Shown here: positions 24,641 through 35,958 of the stretch, in pieces | How positions within the stretch are numbered: position 1 is the first letter of the stretch | Layout: each line of letters starts with the position of its first letter | Source: Blastobasis lacticolella | Taxonomy: Eukaryota > Arthropoda > Insecta > Lepidoptera > Blastobasidae | Length of the DNA stretch: 64,000 nt | Assembly (NCBI GenBank): GCA_905147135.1 | Contig: LR990050.1 | Coordinates: 14,506,001 to 14,570,000 of the forward strand | Direction: 5' to 3' | Notes under the pieces: model-generated | What the model was told of the DNA's origin: nothing | Database searches by the model: none | Seen by the model: only the letters and a program-made list of their open reading frames with translations | Position numbers and translations under genes: made by a program

Positions 24641-25267
24641 CTCAGCGCTTAGGCCTGTGAAATGACTGCAAGACATGGCCAGCGCCGATGATGCATGTCC
24701 GCAAACTCCACGTCAACGAAATAAAAATATTAGTGATTGATGTGAGATACATCGCGGGTAAGATTGAAGTAAATCTTTAACATTAATTTCACAGACGTTC
24801 TATACCACATACTAATATATGGGCAGGTAATCATACGCCATCATATAAAAAATAGTTCTCAATTAGTTAATCCATTAAAATCCCAAATGCAACTAAAATA
24901 TCTCATGAATAAACAAACCATTTCCTGGATATCTCGTAAAATGTTAGCTACAAACAAGAAGTCTGCAGAGCGCGGTAGACACATAGATCTCTGCCGAGTA
25001 TCTGCGCGACTGCATCTGACTGCAACATTCGTTTGCGTTTTTAGATTCACATCGTTAGCCTGACAACGGAAAGATTTATGCCCTTGTGTTTGACAAGGCA
25101 ATTAACGGAAGGCGTGCACATTACCAGCGCTTTGTTTGTGGATGCCTAATGCGGATATGGGAGGTCTAGCTTTACACTCGTATGTGGGTTCTGTTGGGTC
25201 TGATCTTGGGACTGATTGAGCAGAATCGGGAGCTAAATCTATTGGCACCCCGTGATGGTAAGTGTAT
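24641..25267. other. Unassigned spacer
   Basis: Nothing recognised except ttggcaccccgtgatggt near 25240, echoing 13545-13580. Confidence 0.3.
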
Positions 25268-25460
25268 GTATATTATGACGAAAAACGAGGAGTGTTATAA
25301 GTTTGATGTGTGTATCTGCGGCTCTGTGTGTCTGTCTGCGGCATCGTAGCTCCTGAACGGATGGACCGATTTGGGTTCGGTTTTCTGTATTTGATAGTTA
25401 GTTTCATCAAGACGGCTGTTACATTAAAATCGGATTAGTAAATATTTAAGTATATGTAAA
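25268..25460 (+). repeat. Family G repeat
   Basis: Reads tgcggcatcgtagctcctga, acggatggaccgatttgggt, gtttcatcaagacggctgtt, aaaatcggattagtaaat and tatttaag. The uninterrupted tcgtagctcctg here is the empty-site equivalent of the MITE insertion at 35400. Confidence 0.6.
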
Positions 25461-25469
25461 CTAGTGTTT

Positions 25470-25682
25470 GGCCGTGTGGTGTCCGGTAGAGTAGAGTAGC
25501 ACCAACCCCTTACACTCATGGTTGTCGTACAAGGCAACTAATGTTTCCGAGGCAACAGCTTATCTTCATAACACTGAGATCTCCAACCTGCCTGCCGAGC
25601 GTGGAGATTATGGCAATAACCTCTCCTTTCGTGGGAGAGGTACTAAGTCCTGCAGTGGACTGTTGTGGGCTGTGATGATGAA
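25470..25682 (+). repeat. Family D retroposon, internally shortened
   Basis: Begins ggccgtgtggtgtccggtag and ends gcagtggactgttgtgggct then gtgatgatg. About 45 bases of the middle (the part near cagcagcattttccattg) are missing. Possible flanking duplication aaactagtgttt (25458) and aaacttgttt (25681). Confidence 0.75.
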
Positions 25683-25905
25683 ACTTGTTTTAGTAACTTT
25701 TTATGTCGGTTAGGTTATATTTAGTATTGTTTAAAAATATTTTTACAAAAGTTAGATAAGTCCGTGAAGTGTAGCTATTTTTTATTACGTCATCAATTAT
25801 AGCTGTTAGACGTCGGACGTAGGCCTACATATCTTTATGTTATTTTAAGTAGTGTAGGTATAATAGTTATCGAATAGTTTTAATCTCTATGCTTGGATGG
25901 TTCAT
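25683..25905. other. Unassigned spacer
   Basis: AT-rich, nothing recognised. Confidence 0.3.
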
Positions 25906-26051
25906 TGGGGCTATTGTCGAACTCAGTTGGCAACTGAATTTGACATTAGATAATTCTAAGTAGGCCATTCGCTATAGTGTCTACCAAATTAGAGTAGTGT
26001 AAGATTATTTTATGTCAAATTCAGTTTCTACTGAGATAGCCAATAGCCCCA
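25906..26051. mobile_element. Small MITE-like inverted repeat element
   Basis: The left arm (tggggctattg, then ctgaatttgacat) and the reverse complement of the right arm match over about 40 bases with a few changes. The middle, about 65 bases, is unique. No target duplication could be fixed. Confidence 0.6.
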
Positions 26052-26060
26052 CAGATCGAA

Positions 26061-26125
26061 GTGTTGAAAATAGATAGCACAATGCTGATATTTGCTTCAA
26101 GTGTTGAAAATAGATAACACGATGC
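26061..26125. repeat. Two-copy direct repeat, 40-base period
   Basis: gtgttgaaaatagata(g/a)cac starts at 26061 and again at 26101, followed by (a/g)atgct in both. Confidence 0.8.
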
Positions 26126-26880
26126 TATTATAGAACCATACTCTTTCAGTATTGTCAATTTGATTTAAGAAATATAGAATTTTTCATGTCGAAACTGTAA
26201 ATTGAAAACCGTTCGTCTCCAACCGAGCTTTTCAAAAATAGAGCGCCAGATCTCATTTTCAGATAAATTTACTTTTTATCAGTGCTTTAAATAGCTAAAG
26301 TTTTAGACATATTGTTGTAAATCACAATCTATTCATTCCCAAAGCTACCTTTATCCCTAATACCGTTAAAAACCGAACAAATCAAGAAATCAAAGCCACA
26401 CACCACGGACTCCTATAACTAACTCGTAGATAAAAAACAACACTAGCATACTGCAATTTGTACCGCTACAAAAACTGTACGCTGCCCAAACTCCGCCGCT
26501 CCAGTATCAAAAACAAAACTTGCCTATCCAAAAGAAACAAACCAAACAAAATACATTCGTCCTGTCGCCAATGTGAAACAATACAGCCTGTCCGGACTTC
26601 GGTTGTTAAAATTCGTCGTAGTTTCGTAGCGGACATTATGAGAACTGACAGTTGTGCAAAATGTCATGGCCTGCATGCGCATGTCAAAAAATATAATATC
26701 AGTCGCTTGCCCCGCTCGTTTTAATTAAACGAATACGTGATATGCCACGATTCGATTGGCTTTAGTGCCCACCTTTTGATATGGGGATCTCCTTTCTGAG
26801 TGTGTGACTAAATCTTATCATTACCTGTGATTATGCCAAGAATGTTAACCGTCTATAGTAGGTATTGCTCTCTCAACGTA
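26126..26880. other. Unassigned spacer
   Basis: An 88-residue basic, Cys-containing frame (26458-26724) is not recognised and has no clear promoter or polyadenylation context. Confidence 0.3.
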
Positions 26881-26898
26881 GAGGGAACTCCATAAAAA

Positions 26899-27491
26899 TC
26901 ATCTTAGCGGTAATGTCTCGCTGTACTCTCGCGTACAAGGGCTTGGGGTCCGCCTTGACCATAATCCAGGATTTGGCAGAGCGGTTAATTACAGTGGAAC
27001 GACTGCCATATGACCTCCGTGTCCCTGCTACCAGGGCAATCTGACCAGATTCGACCAGTCGCCCAAATGTGCAGGTTTTATTGAAAGAGTATCGGTTCAT
27101 CATCATCACAGCCCGTAACAGTCCACTGCAGGACTAAGGGCCTCTCCCACGAAAGGGAAGGCTATTGCCATAATCTCCAAGCTTGGCAGGCGGGTTGGAG
27201 ATCGCAGTATTTAAATATAACAATGGAAAATGCTGCTGCCCATTTTCCAGACTACGGAGACTCTTGATCTTTTACCTCGAAAACATTAGTCGCTTTGTAC
27301 GACACCCATGAGTGTAAGGGGTTGGTTGTATTCTAGTCTGCCGGACACCACACGGCCAATGAGCATCGGTTAATGTTTAACTAATGTACATAACTCAGAA
27401 AAGAGTAATTTATACATGGCGGCAATGGGATTTGAACCTGGTACCACTCGCTTGAGAGTCGGATACCTTTATCACTGGACCACCGACGCTC
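26899..27491 (-). repeat. Family B SINE split by a family D insertion
   Basis: On the reverse strand the tRNA-like head is at 27372-27491 and the body and 3' end at 26899-27097. Outer flanks gaactccata (26885-26894) and gcactccata (27501-27510) look like the original target duplication. The interruption is 27098-27360. Confidence 0.85.
27098..27360 (-). repeat. Family D retroposon nested in a family B SINE
   Basis: Full-length reverse-strand copy: the right end is ggccgtgtgg (complement), the left end is (catcatcat)cacagcccg, i.e. an ATG-repeat tail. Flanked by gagtatcggtt (27087-27097) and gagcatcggtt (27361-27371), an 11-base target duplication with one change. Where intact, the host SINE has this motif once. 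Confidence 0.9.
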
Positions 27492-27510
27492 CCGTAAAGG
27501 GCACTCCATA

Positions 27511-28124
27511 ACTCACGCTTATCAATCATAATTTCGCCATTAAATTCAGAAATTCGATTTTAAGGTACTCAGTATCAACTATATTTAATAATGACTTTGT
27601 TCTCTCACTATGGATGTTACTTAGAAAATATGCTATTATGAACTAAGATACCTCTAATTCTATTGTCATAATATCATGTAGCACGTCATAACCTCGAAAG
27701 TCATGTAACATGGTAAGTACACAATGAGCCCGACTACCGCTTTCAATCGATATAGCAACATGTTAAGGTTGTACCAAACATTAAAGCCTTCTGAACGGCT
27801 CTTAAGTGATCATTGAGTAGATTTACAAGCCTTCAACGCACCGACAACAGATATAAAAGGTCATAAAAGTTCATTTTATTATGGCGAAAATGTATTTGTA
27901 CCGTCCATTACCAACTTACAAGCAGTCGGTAGATAAAAATCGTGTTTTATTCGTGGCAGAAACTGATATAAGGAATTTTTATTGACAACCATGTTGGGAA
28001 AAGAATTCGTGAATGGTTTTTCTGTTAATTTAATAGGTGATAAATATTTGTGACTAATTAATATGAATTTCAAAAGTGTGGAATAGGGTTATTTATTCAG
28101 CGAGCGAGGTCTAAAGAGTCACGG
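27511..28124. other. Unassigned spacer
   Basis: Nothing recognised. Confidence 0.3.
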
Positions 28125-28450
28125 AAGCGGGATATACCATTCGAATTGAAACCGCCGGGGAAGTACCACCACATTACAGAATACCGCAGTCAAACAATAA
28201 TATTTTAAATAGTAAGTATTATATATCTGCCGATGAGTAATGTCTTCAGTGCTCCCATAGGGTGGGGATTTGAAGAACCGCTTTGGGCAGTGAAGGGTCA
28301 TTTGCCTTAATGCTGCTAGAGCAACGTCTTATAGAGGAGAACAACGCATTGTCGATACTCTAGGTGTTCCTAATATCTATAGATATCGGTAACAACTTTC
28401 AATCTGGTAGCCCTCTTGCCTGTTTGTTTACCGTATGACATAAACAAGCG
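28125..28450 (-). repeat. Family F repeat, reverse copy
   Basis: Complement of the 9975-10316 copy: gtaccaccacattacagaat, cagtgctcccatagggtggg, gcattgtcgatactctaggt and ccgtatgacataaac at the far end. Diverged. Confidence 0.6.
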
Positions 28451-29612
28451 GGACATCAGTCGACAAACTACGTTACTTTGAACAGGAGAAGCTGTAAACG
28501 TCTCATCATTTCCCGACACTTCTTGCTTTCATGTTAAACCCTTTTTAATAAAGAGCTGCACAGCGTTAATATCACGGGCACAGTAGTGGCTCACGTTTAG
28601 TTGGGAAATGTGAAAATTTCCCAGTTGGAGAGTACTTAGCTCGCGCTAGGACCTGAGAGGGCGCTCAGAACATGTTTTCTTGCTAGAAACTGAGTTTGAA
28701 AGATCAAATTTGCTTGTTTGACTTTGAAACACTAAGGCCACAAGACTTTAATGTGTTTGGTATGAATAATCCTGTTAAACCGGCGTGGGAATGAAAGTCA
28801 ATTTGAGAATACAGAAATTATGTTTCGGGAGCTTAAGTGATTACAACCAAACTTAGTAGATACCTACGCCCACAATTGCTGAGACTGTTAAGTAGCTAGG
28901 TACATGTTACTCTGTTTAATTGCTCCTTGATGAATATTATAATAGTCTAAATGAGATTTTCCGGGCTATTAGCCGCGGGCATAACTACACAAAACCGGTG
29001 CATCAAAACTTTTCGGAGTGCATTAAATGGAATGGAAAGTTATCTAAAGCCGGGCTTACATATTCAAACTCTCCAGTAATATGTTTGCCTTAAATTCCTC
29101 TGTACTGGACAAAACCCTGCATGAAATCTATTTGCATGTATCAGAGCCGTAGTTCAAAATGATAAACTCAATTTCTCTTCGTAACTACACCGTGGGACAA
29201 CCCCGTTACGTAGGCGCCGCTGAAACTATTGTTACTTGCCCACCATAATTTCAGTTAGTTTTCAATTTGTTTTTCTACCTATACGTTATAGTGAATACAA
29301 AAAGTTTTTGTTTTGTGTACCAGTGTAATGTAATGTACCTATGTAATCCTCATATTTGAAATATTGTTGTTGGAAATATGTAATGCAACCTAGTCTATAG
29401 ATGGGCAGTAGCGTTTTTCAATACTGCGACCTCAAAGTGCGAAAGTAAAGATTAGGTATGGCAAAACCCTCCACCAACTCAAAGGGCACTCAAGTTTCAG
29501 CTGTGGACTGTCGTAGGCGGTTGATGATGACGAAGGTTCATATTGTATTTCGTGTGCACGTGTTTTCGAGTTATTTGATGATAGAAATGTGGTGTCTGGG
29601 AGGAATTTTAGT
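28451..29612. other. Unassigned spacer
   Basis: No coding signal or internal repeat match seen. Confidence 0.3.
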
Positions 29613-29622
29613 GGGGGTGATT

Positions 29623-29881
29623 CACACATCACAGCCCGTAACAGTCCACTGCAGGACTTAGGGCCTCTCCCACGAAAGGGGAGGTTATTGCCATAATCTC
29701 CACGCTTGGCAGGCGGGTTGGAGATTGCAGTGTTTAAATATAACAATGGAAAATGCTGCTGCCCATTTTCCAGACTACGGAGACTCTTGATCTTTTGCCT
29801 CGAAAACATTAGTCGCCTTGTACGACACCCATGAGTGTAAGAGGTTGGTGCTATTCTACTCTGCCGGACACCACACGGCCA
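29623..29881 (-). repeat. Family D retroposon, full length with target duplication
   Basis: Flanked by a perfect ggggtgatt at 29614-29622 and 29882-29890. Internal sequence is nearly identical to the 27098-27360 copy, including cgaaaacattagtcgccttg and gcccattttccagactacgg. Confidence 0.9.
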
Positions 29882-29890
29882 GGGGTGATT

Positions 29891-30744
29891 ATTTAATTAT
29901 AATTACATAGTTTGCCAAATGAAAAGCGGAATTACTCAAGTAACTACAAACAATACCTGTCTAAGTAAAGTACACAGTGCTAGTCTGCAAAGCGAACGCA
30001 CTGCGGTCAATACGTAGTGAATATTCAAATTTATATTATGAATTCATTTATATATTTTTTTTGTTATGAAATATGAATTATGTTTTTAAATGTAAAATGT
30101 AAATTGGATTCTGTCTGTAAGTATGCATTTATTTTAAATAAATAAATACGGCTCTATCATTGGTCAATTTCGTTCAGTTTAACTGTTGCATAGTGCCGAC
30201 TGTCACTCAAGTATAATCAGGTGGAATCTTCGAACCCCGTGCGTTCGTGCGTACTACGAGATCTCATAGTAACGTTTCTAAAGGTGTCAGACTAGTACTT
30301 ATACCAATCTTTGCGCGGAAGAATTCCCGCGCAAAAACCTGTTATAAGTTATAAACAAGTCTGTTGGGAGTCAATAAAAATAAGATCGATCCCAGCGATA
30401 TAAAAATAAGAGATGTGATAAAAAATGCCATCATATCAACTCACGATCTCAATTGACAGTGATAAAATGGGCGTAACTAACTCTTAATACGACCACAAGT
30501 GACTGTCACGAAGTCAAGCTCAAGGCTAGAGGCCTTAACCCCGCTACCCACTGTAACCATTATAATACCTAATTGCATAAATGAGATAATCGGGTGCTGG
30601 ATGTGCCTGAAGATATTTATTTTTATTTTTTTGTAGTTTTTTATTGTCCACCGGAAGGAAAGGGTTACCTTTGGCCTGGACACGTGGAGTCTAAGTGGAA
30701 CGGGTGAGGTTAGGCCTTTGATGTAAGATACTTCAGATAGGCTT
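29891..30744. other. Unassigned spacer
   Basis: Bases 30020-30150 end in ttaaataaataaat, LINE-tail-like. The minus-strand frame 30477-30755 has no recognised motif. Confidence 0.3.
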
Positions 30745-30950
30745 CTTCCTCGCAATTTCGATTCAGTGCTGGACGTGTGGCGGCTACTTCAAGATAAGAG
30801 GCAGATTTTATCGGTCTGTAGCACAGATGGTCCGATTTGGATGCGGTTCCCTTTATTTGAAAGCCAGTTTAATCAAGATAGTTATTAGGTTTGTTTCATT
30901 AAAATCGGTTATGTAGTATAAAAAATATTTAAGTCAAGTAAACTTGGTCG
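30745..30950 (+). repeat. Family G repeat
   Basis: Contains tggtccgatttggatgcggt, tttgaaagccagtttaatca, agatagttattagg and attaaaatcggttatgtagt. Aligns with 25268-25460. Confidence 0.55.
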
Positions 30951-31375
30951 GCAGTTATCTGAATTTTTCTATCGGTAAGGTAATGCTTTATTTGATTACT
31001 GTGCGGTTCCAGAACTTTACGTCCACGACGGGAACGACAATAGAGAGATTACAATTGGATTATTCAAATCCTAATGCGGTGGGTCGAGATTTGGACAAAG
31101 TGACTATCCAGAGATACCTCTATATATAGCATCTAACGTTGATTCAATCAGCGTATCGCTACATGCCATCGAATTACGAAGGTCGATCGAATATCTTGTT
31201 ATGTAACTAAGTTGTGGTAATGACCCACTGGAAGCTTCACTGCGGTAAATGTGCTACAATTATTATGAAAGTATAAACCGAATGGTAAAGGTTGACCCTA
31301 GATTCTATAGCTCCTGCTCTGGTGGTGATAGTAAAGTCAAAAGTTCTGTGAAATTATATCTTTTTGGCGGTTGGC
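30951..31375. other. Unassigned spacer
   Basis: Short frame 30944-31129 without known motif. Confidence 0.3.
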
Positions 31376-31590
31376 GACCTGAGTGGTTGCCACGCAGAGG
31401 GATTGAATTCCCGGTCGGGTAGAAATTTAAATGATGAATTTTAATTTCTGTTTCAGGTCTGGATGTTGTATGATAGGTACCCTAAGTATTTAAAAAATAT
31501 ATAAGGAGTTTATCAGTTCTATGGCACCCATAACACATGTTTTGCTTACTTTGAGGCTGGATGGCGCTGTGTGAATTGTCCAAACATTCA
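31376..31590 (+). repeat. Family A SINE
   Basis: The shortened head (cctgagtggttgccacgcag) lacks a good B box (ggattgaattccc). The core and 3' domain are intact: gatgaattttaatttctg, ggcacccataacac, gatggcgctgtgtgaattgt. Confidence 0.75.
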
Positions 31591-32134
31591 TAGTTACTGA
31601 TTCCTTTACCGTCACGAACACTTGAAATTAATTAAAAGCATATTCTAGTTGAATGAGGTATTAGGTATCTAGTATCAAAATAATTTAAGTAGGCAGATAG
31701 AAATTTTAACAATAGATGTTAGACAAAAGCATAGACGACAGCATGTTATTTGATAAAGTATTCATTAGGGCGTCTCTATTATGTTCATATTACACGTGAT
31801 ATGGTTAATACGTAGCATAAATAAGTTTATTTTTTATTAGTAGCCATATTTCAAGTTCTTAATAAGAATAACAAATTCAAATATAATGATAATAATCTAA
31901 CTAATATTGAAATGCGGAAGTATTTACTGTTGGATGTTTGTTCTATTTCACGCAAAAACTATGTAACGGATTTTGATAGCAGATTATGTTGCAGTATCGT
32001 CCTCATTCTCGCGGGAACACTGCTTGTCGTAATAGGTAGATAGATAGTTTTACGACGTCAAAAGACCAAGTACCTATATTCTAAATTAGGCAGGCTGATA
32101 TTAGGAGGGCGCGTGTGTTCCTTGATCATTATAT
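31591..32134. other. Unassigned spacer
   Basis: Bases 31940-32020 resemble a family G-type tail (ctatgtaacggattttgata). Otherwise nothing. Confidence 0.3.
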
Positions 32135-32235
32135 TCTAGACGCCTTCAAAGCTAGAGTGAATAGGCTGTTCCTAGATAGGCATGCTCCATCATCGGCCGC
32201 ATCGTCACCATCATAAAGTGAGATGGTGGTCAAAT
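32135..32235 (+). repeat. LINE 3' remnant, family C
   Basis: Encodes LDAFKARVNRLFLDRHAPSS, then a gtgagatggtggtcaaatgc tail. Confidence 0.65.
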
Positions 32236-33907
32236 GCATGACAAGTCCAATTTAAAAAAATATATGTATGACGACATTTGTTAGGTATGTACCTAAGATT
32301 AAAAATGTGGGGTAACTTCCTGCTCTTATTTATCAACATAATATGTGTCTGATATATTATTTAATATACTTTTGTAACAATTTTGTGTACAATAAATGGG
32401 TAAATAAATAAATAAATAATATGTACTACGAGTATATAAAAGTCTAACAATGACTTGTATTTGATTCAAAGTAGGTAGATACAGAAAACATTTTCCTTCA
32501 ATACACCACAAACTTTTGCAGTTTTCCTAGAAACTCTAAACCGTATTAGCCGCCATTATTCGCTAGCAGCTTCTAGAAAGAAATCCTCCATTTGCCAGGA
32601 ATCCTTTGATAATAGCCAAGTATCCAGTTTTCTGCGGGAAATATAACAAACGTGCCTTTGTATCTTTCTGTTTGGAAAGTAAGGAGCTGTGCTCTCCAAG
32701 ATTATTATTTGAAAGGAGATATACCATGAAATTGTAGTCAGAGATATAATGATACGAGTAGATATGTCCTTATTCGAAACTGGGACGACGATGGCTTTCT
32801 GTTATACTGTTTATTAAGAAGCTATTTTAAATAAATTTGAGACTAAAAAGTTCAATAATTATTAAGTTGAAATTAATGATTATTAATAATTATTCCCTTT
32901 AGGGAATTATAGATTTGAATTCTGAATCGACTACGAAATAGGCCTTTTGTAGTTCGATATTACATATTTTTTTATTGATCGTAAACATAATTAATTAGTA
33001 TGGAAACCTCAGTTGGAAACTTTCTGAGTGCGCGCTGAAATTCTCGTTACGCTAGGATTTCAACCTGGCGCCAGTGACATAAAAAAGTATTTTAAGCATT
33101 AAACCCCTCGGTGAATAATTAACTAACATTATCTACTCTTATAATTTACTACATATACTGACGTTCGGGTTAAAATCATTATTAAGAGCGGGATATCCCG
33201 TTCGAAATGAAGCCGCCCGATTTTGAGTTTGAGTCAGTCTACTGCGGGTCAATTGTCGACGGATTAACTTTTCCTTTATTGTTCCTAAGAAATAGGTTCG
33301 TTGTAACCGATAAAAATAATTTTTTTTAGGAAATAGGGGGCTGTCTAATACAAGTTGGCGTTTTAGTAGCGGTGCGTATGTGTTATCAAATATACCATTG
33401 CAAGCCGTGTTACAATTAAAATTAAAGAAACTCGTAACACTCCATTCTCATACAGCGTTACTGTTCAACGATTGAAATTTTATTTACAAAATCAACAAAT
33501 ATTAAATGGCTAATGCTTTTTCGGGAAAAGTGCAAAGTATCTTATTATTTGGGACACAATTTTCAGTTTTTGCAAAAAAATAATTACCTACGTAACAAAA
33601 ATAATGGTCGGTAACTAAAGGTTAAGAACTTTCTCTCTAAAGAACTTCAATACTCCACAGTCATTCTCCGTGGGATCAAATTTTCTGAAATGTGCTGTAA
33701 ACGCCATCTTGTACCTATACTTCACAAACAGCTTGAGGCAACAATGGAAAATCATCAGAAACGTCGCGTGGGATCATACTTCCTCCTAGTACAGCTTTAT
33801 TTGTTTTGAAACGCAGGTGGTGTGCGGAGTATTCCCGCTTCGTTTAAGTTTTTCAACTTTGTAACTTTTCCGGTTTGCGGTTTGTAATGTATGAAAGTAG
33901 GTATTGC
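32236..33907. other. Unassigned spacer
   Basis: An aaat run lies at 32395-32420. Bases 33178-33215 hold a scrap of the family F end (gcgggatatcccgttcgaaa). No gene seen. Confidence 0.35.
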
Positions 33908-34055
33908 AATTGTAGTTACGTGATCTGCCAAATTCTGGATCGTGGTCAAGACGAACCCCGGCCCTTCGTGCGCGAAAGCATAACCGGGACATTAACGCCA
34001 AGATGACTTCTGGTTTTGCAAACGTCCATAGGCTGCGGAAACTGCCGCTATAGTT
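33908..34055 (+). repeat. Family B 3' fragment joined to a family F scrap
   Basis: Bases 33908-34005 carry atctgccaaattctggatcg, aaccccggcccttcgtgcgc and gggacattaacgccaagatg. Then gcaaacgtccataggctgcg, family F in reverse, follows directly. Confidence 0.65.
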
Positions 34056-34621
34056 GTAATAAAAAGGGATAACAAAACTGAAGACGTGGGATTTCAAATT
34101 AATGATGGTCAAACATTATGCAAATTGAAAATTTATTAAATACCTGTGAATAGAGTTGCGAAAATTAATGAGTAAAACCTGATTATACGTTTCACTTAAA
34201 TCTGATCCTGCAAATATATGCAGCAGGAAATTGTTGCAAATGTGTTCAATTCGTTGCTAATCTGTACAATTCAATAAAGTGGGCGTAGTTTCCCGCTTCG
34301 TCAGAATGGGAGTAGACCGCGGTATGTGACGCAACAATGAAAGAATGGTGTTGACAGCCGTCTCTATTGGCAAGTCATTGTATGCAGGAAGGCGTTGACA
34401 TAAGCACAATAAAAAAAATCAATTTGGGATGCGTGTTAAATGCCATTTCCTTATGTGGCTCTTCCTAGGCGACATACGGTGATGACGTCATATGAAATTG
34501 GTTGTGAAATGATGAAACAAAATAAATCTTAGACGAGACCGATTTGAACTATTTTCGTAATAAAATTATTAATTAATATTAATACCATCACATTTTAAAA
34601 GTACCAAAAAATGTTTATGGG
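34056..34621. other. Unassigned spacer
   Basis: Nothing recognised. Confidence 0.3.
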
Positions 34622-34845
34622 ATCGATTACACCTTTGCTTAATCCAGCAACCTAAGTCATTAGAGAGCAGATCAAAATGAAATGAATGTTCACAAAATAA
34701 GGTCAATTTTGATATCAGCCCTTTGAAACGGTTGCGTACAATATATAAGTGAAACAAAAATAGACCATATTGTGTAAGCACACATTCCATTTTGATCTGC
34801 TCTCTGATGGCTTAGCTTGCTGGATTAAGCAAAGTTGTAATCGAT
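34622..34845. repeat. Long foldback: 83-base inverted arms around a 58-base loop
   Basis: Arm 1 (34622-34704) begins atcgattacacctttgctta and arm 2 (34763-34845) ends with its complement. Hand alignment of the full arms without gaps gives about 72 of 83 positions identical. The core atcaaaatg...gagagcagatc is perfect. An RNA across it would form a long imperfect hairpin. Could be a MITE or a locally inverted duplication. Confidence 0.85.
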
Positions 34846-35371
34846 GCCTATGTAATAGAAACCCTGAACAGTTCAATACGTACCTAAACCTGCACAAAGG
34901 TGTAAATCAGAATAATAACGAAGTAAGAATATCCCCGCAGCCATTATTTCTGTGCCACCTCTTTCCATAGAAGTGACACCGTCAGTTGTTATCCGACTCT
35001 TCTTACGACTTCGGGTTCGGCGGAGGCGTTTGTTTCCATTACGAATTGAATTTTGTTACGTATCTTATAACTTCGAGGCATCTGTAAAACCAAAAGGGAA
35101 ATTAATTAGCCCCAACATGTTTCGAAACAATTACCAAACTTCACCCCCGATCCATTATGTAAACGCAATCAATAATTTCGGGAATCTTCACGGTTTAATC
35201 ATAAAAGTACTTTGTGTATGAGAATTATTAATAATAGGGAAAGTAAACGAACTCTTCGTAAGTGCAAACAAGCTTTTATAAATCTCTTTACTAAGACGTC
35301 AAGATGGGGCGAATTCGGGACTCGTGTAGGAAAAATATATAAACGATAGATAAGCGTATAGTCGCATACGC
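34846..35371. other. Unassigned spacer
   Basis: Nothing recognised. Confidence 0.3.
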
Positions 35372-35399
35372 TCGAATACCATAATTATATAGCATCGTA

Positions 35400-35662
35400 G
35401 AGCTCGTCTAATCTAAAATGACGCGCCCCACTATCGCATTAACGCACACAAGCAAGTTTACAATATGGACGCAATACATATACAAATGCCGTTGTAATTG
35501 GTCATTCAGTTGCCGGTGAGACACCAACGTAGGAGCTCGCGTCGTTTGATTGGAGCAGTCGACGCTCCCACACAGATGAAGTGTCGTTATTAATATTTGC
35601 ACTCACACATCGAAATCGACTAACTAAGTAGTGGGGCGCGTCATGTTAGACTAGACGAGCTC
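35400..35662 (+). mobile_element. TA-flanked MITE, copy 1
   Basis: A 263-bp element with terminal inverted repeats of about 33 bases (gagctcgtctaatctaaaat at left; the complement of gttagactagacgagctc at right, both running through gacgcgccccact). TA dinucleotides at 35398-35399 and 35663-35664 suit a Tc1/mariner-type target duplication. The flanks join as gcatcg-TA-cctcctgaacgg, a family G sequence. No transposase. Confidence 0.9.
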
Positions 35663-35664
35663 TA

Positions 35665-35880
35665 CCTCCTGAACGGATGGACCGTTCTTTGTTTGGAAAC
35701 AAGTTCAATGGAGATGGTTCTTAGCTTTTAGTTTGGAAAATGTTTGACTACCCGTATTCTAGAGTTTGTAGGAAGTGTTTCGACATCTATAGGCAGGTTA
35801 TGTCTTTTTGGGAACCCAGTCTCAGACTCAGATTTAGGGACTGCCAATGTTAATAAACTGTCGAATGCCCGAAACAGTAT
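35665..35880 (+). repeat. Family G repeat, right part of the MITE's target
   Basis: Bases 35665-35745 continue cctcctgaacggatggaccg and caatggagatggttctt. The left part ends at 35397 (agcatcg). The rest is unassigned. Confidence 0.55.
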
Positions 35881-35958
35881 ATTTTTATTAGGCTAGGGAG
35901 ACCGCCATCTGATCTGGGGGTAAGTAACGATGTGGTATGCCTGTCTAGGAACAGCCGT
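35881..35958 (-). repeat. LINE family C remnant, left half, interrupted
   Basis: Contains gggagaccgccatctgatct, gggggtaagtaacgatg and tatgcctgtctaggaacagc, then stops at 35958. The expected continuation (tattcactctagcc) resumes only at 37402. Confidence 0.7.

Noticed and set aside
29432..29809. 125-residue minus-strand frame
   Set aside because: Largely the translation of a family D retroposon; the same residues appear at 25522 and 61454.
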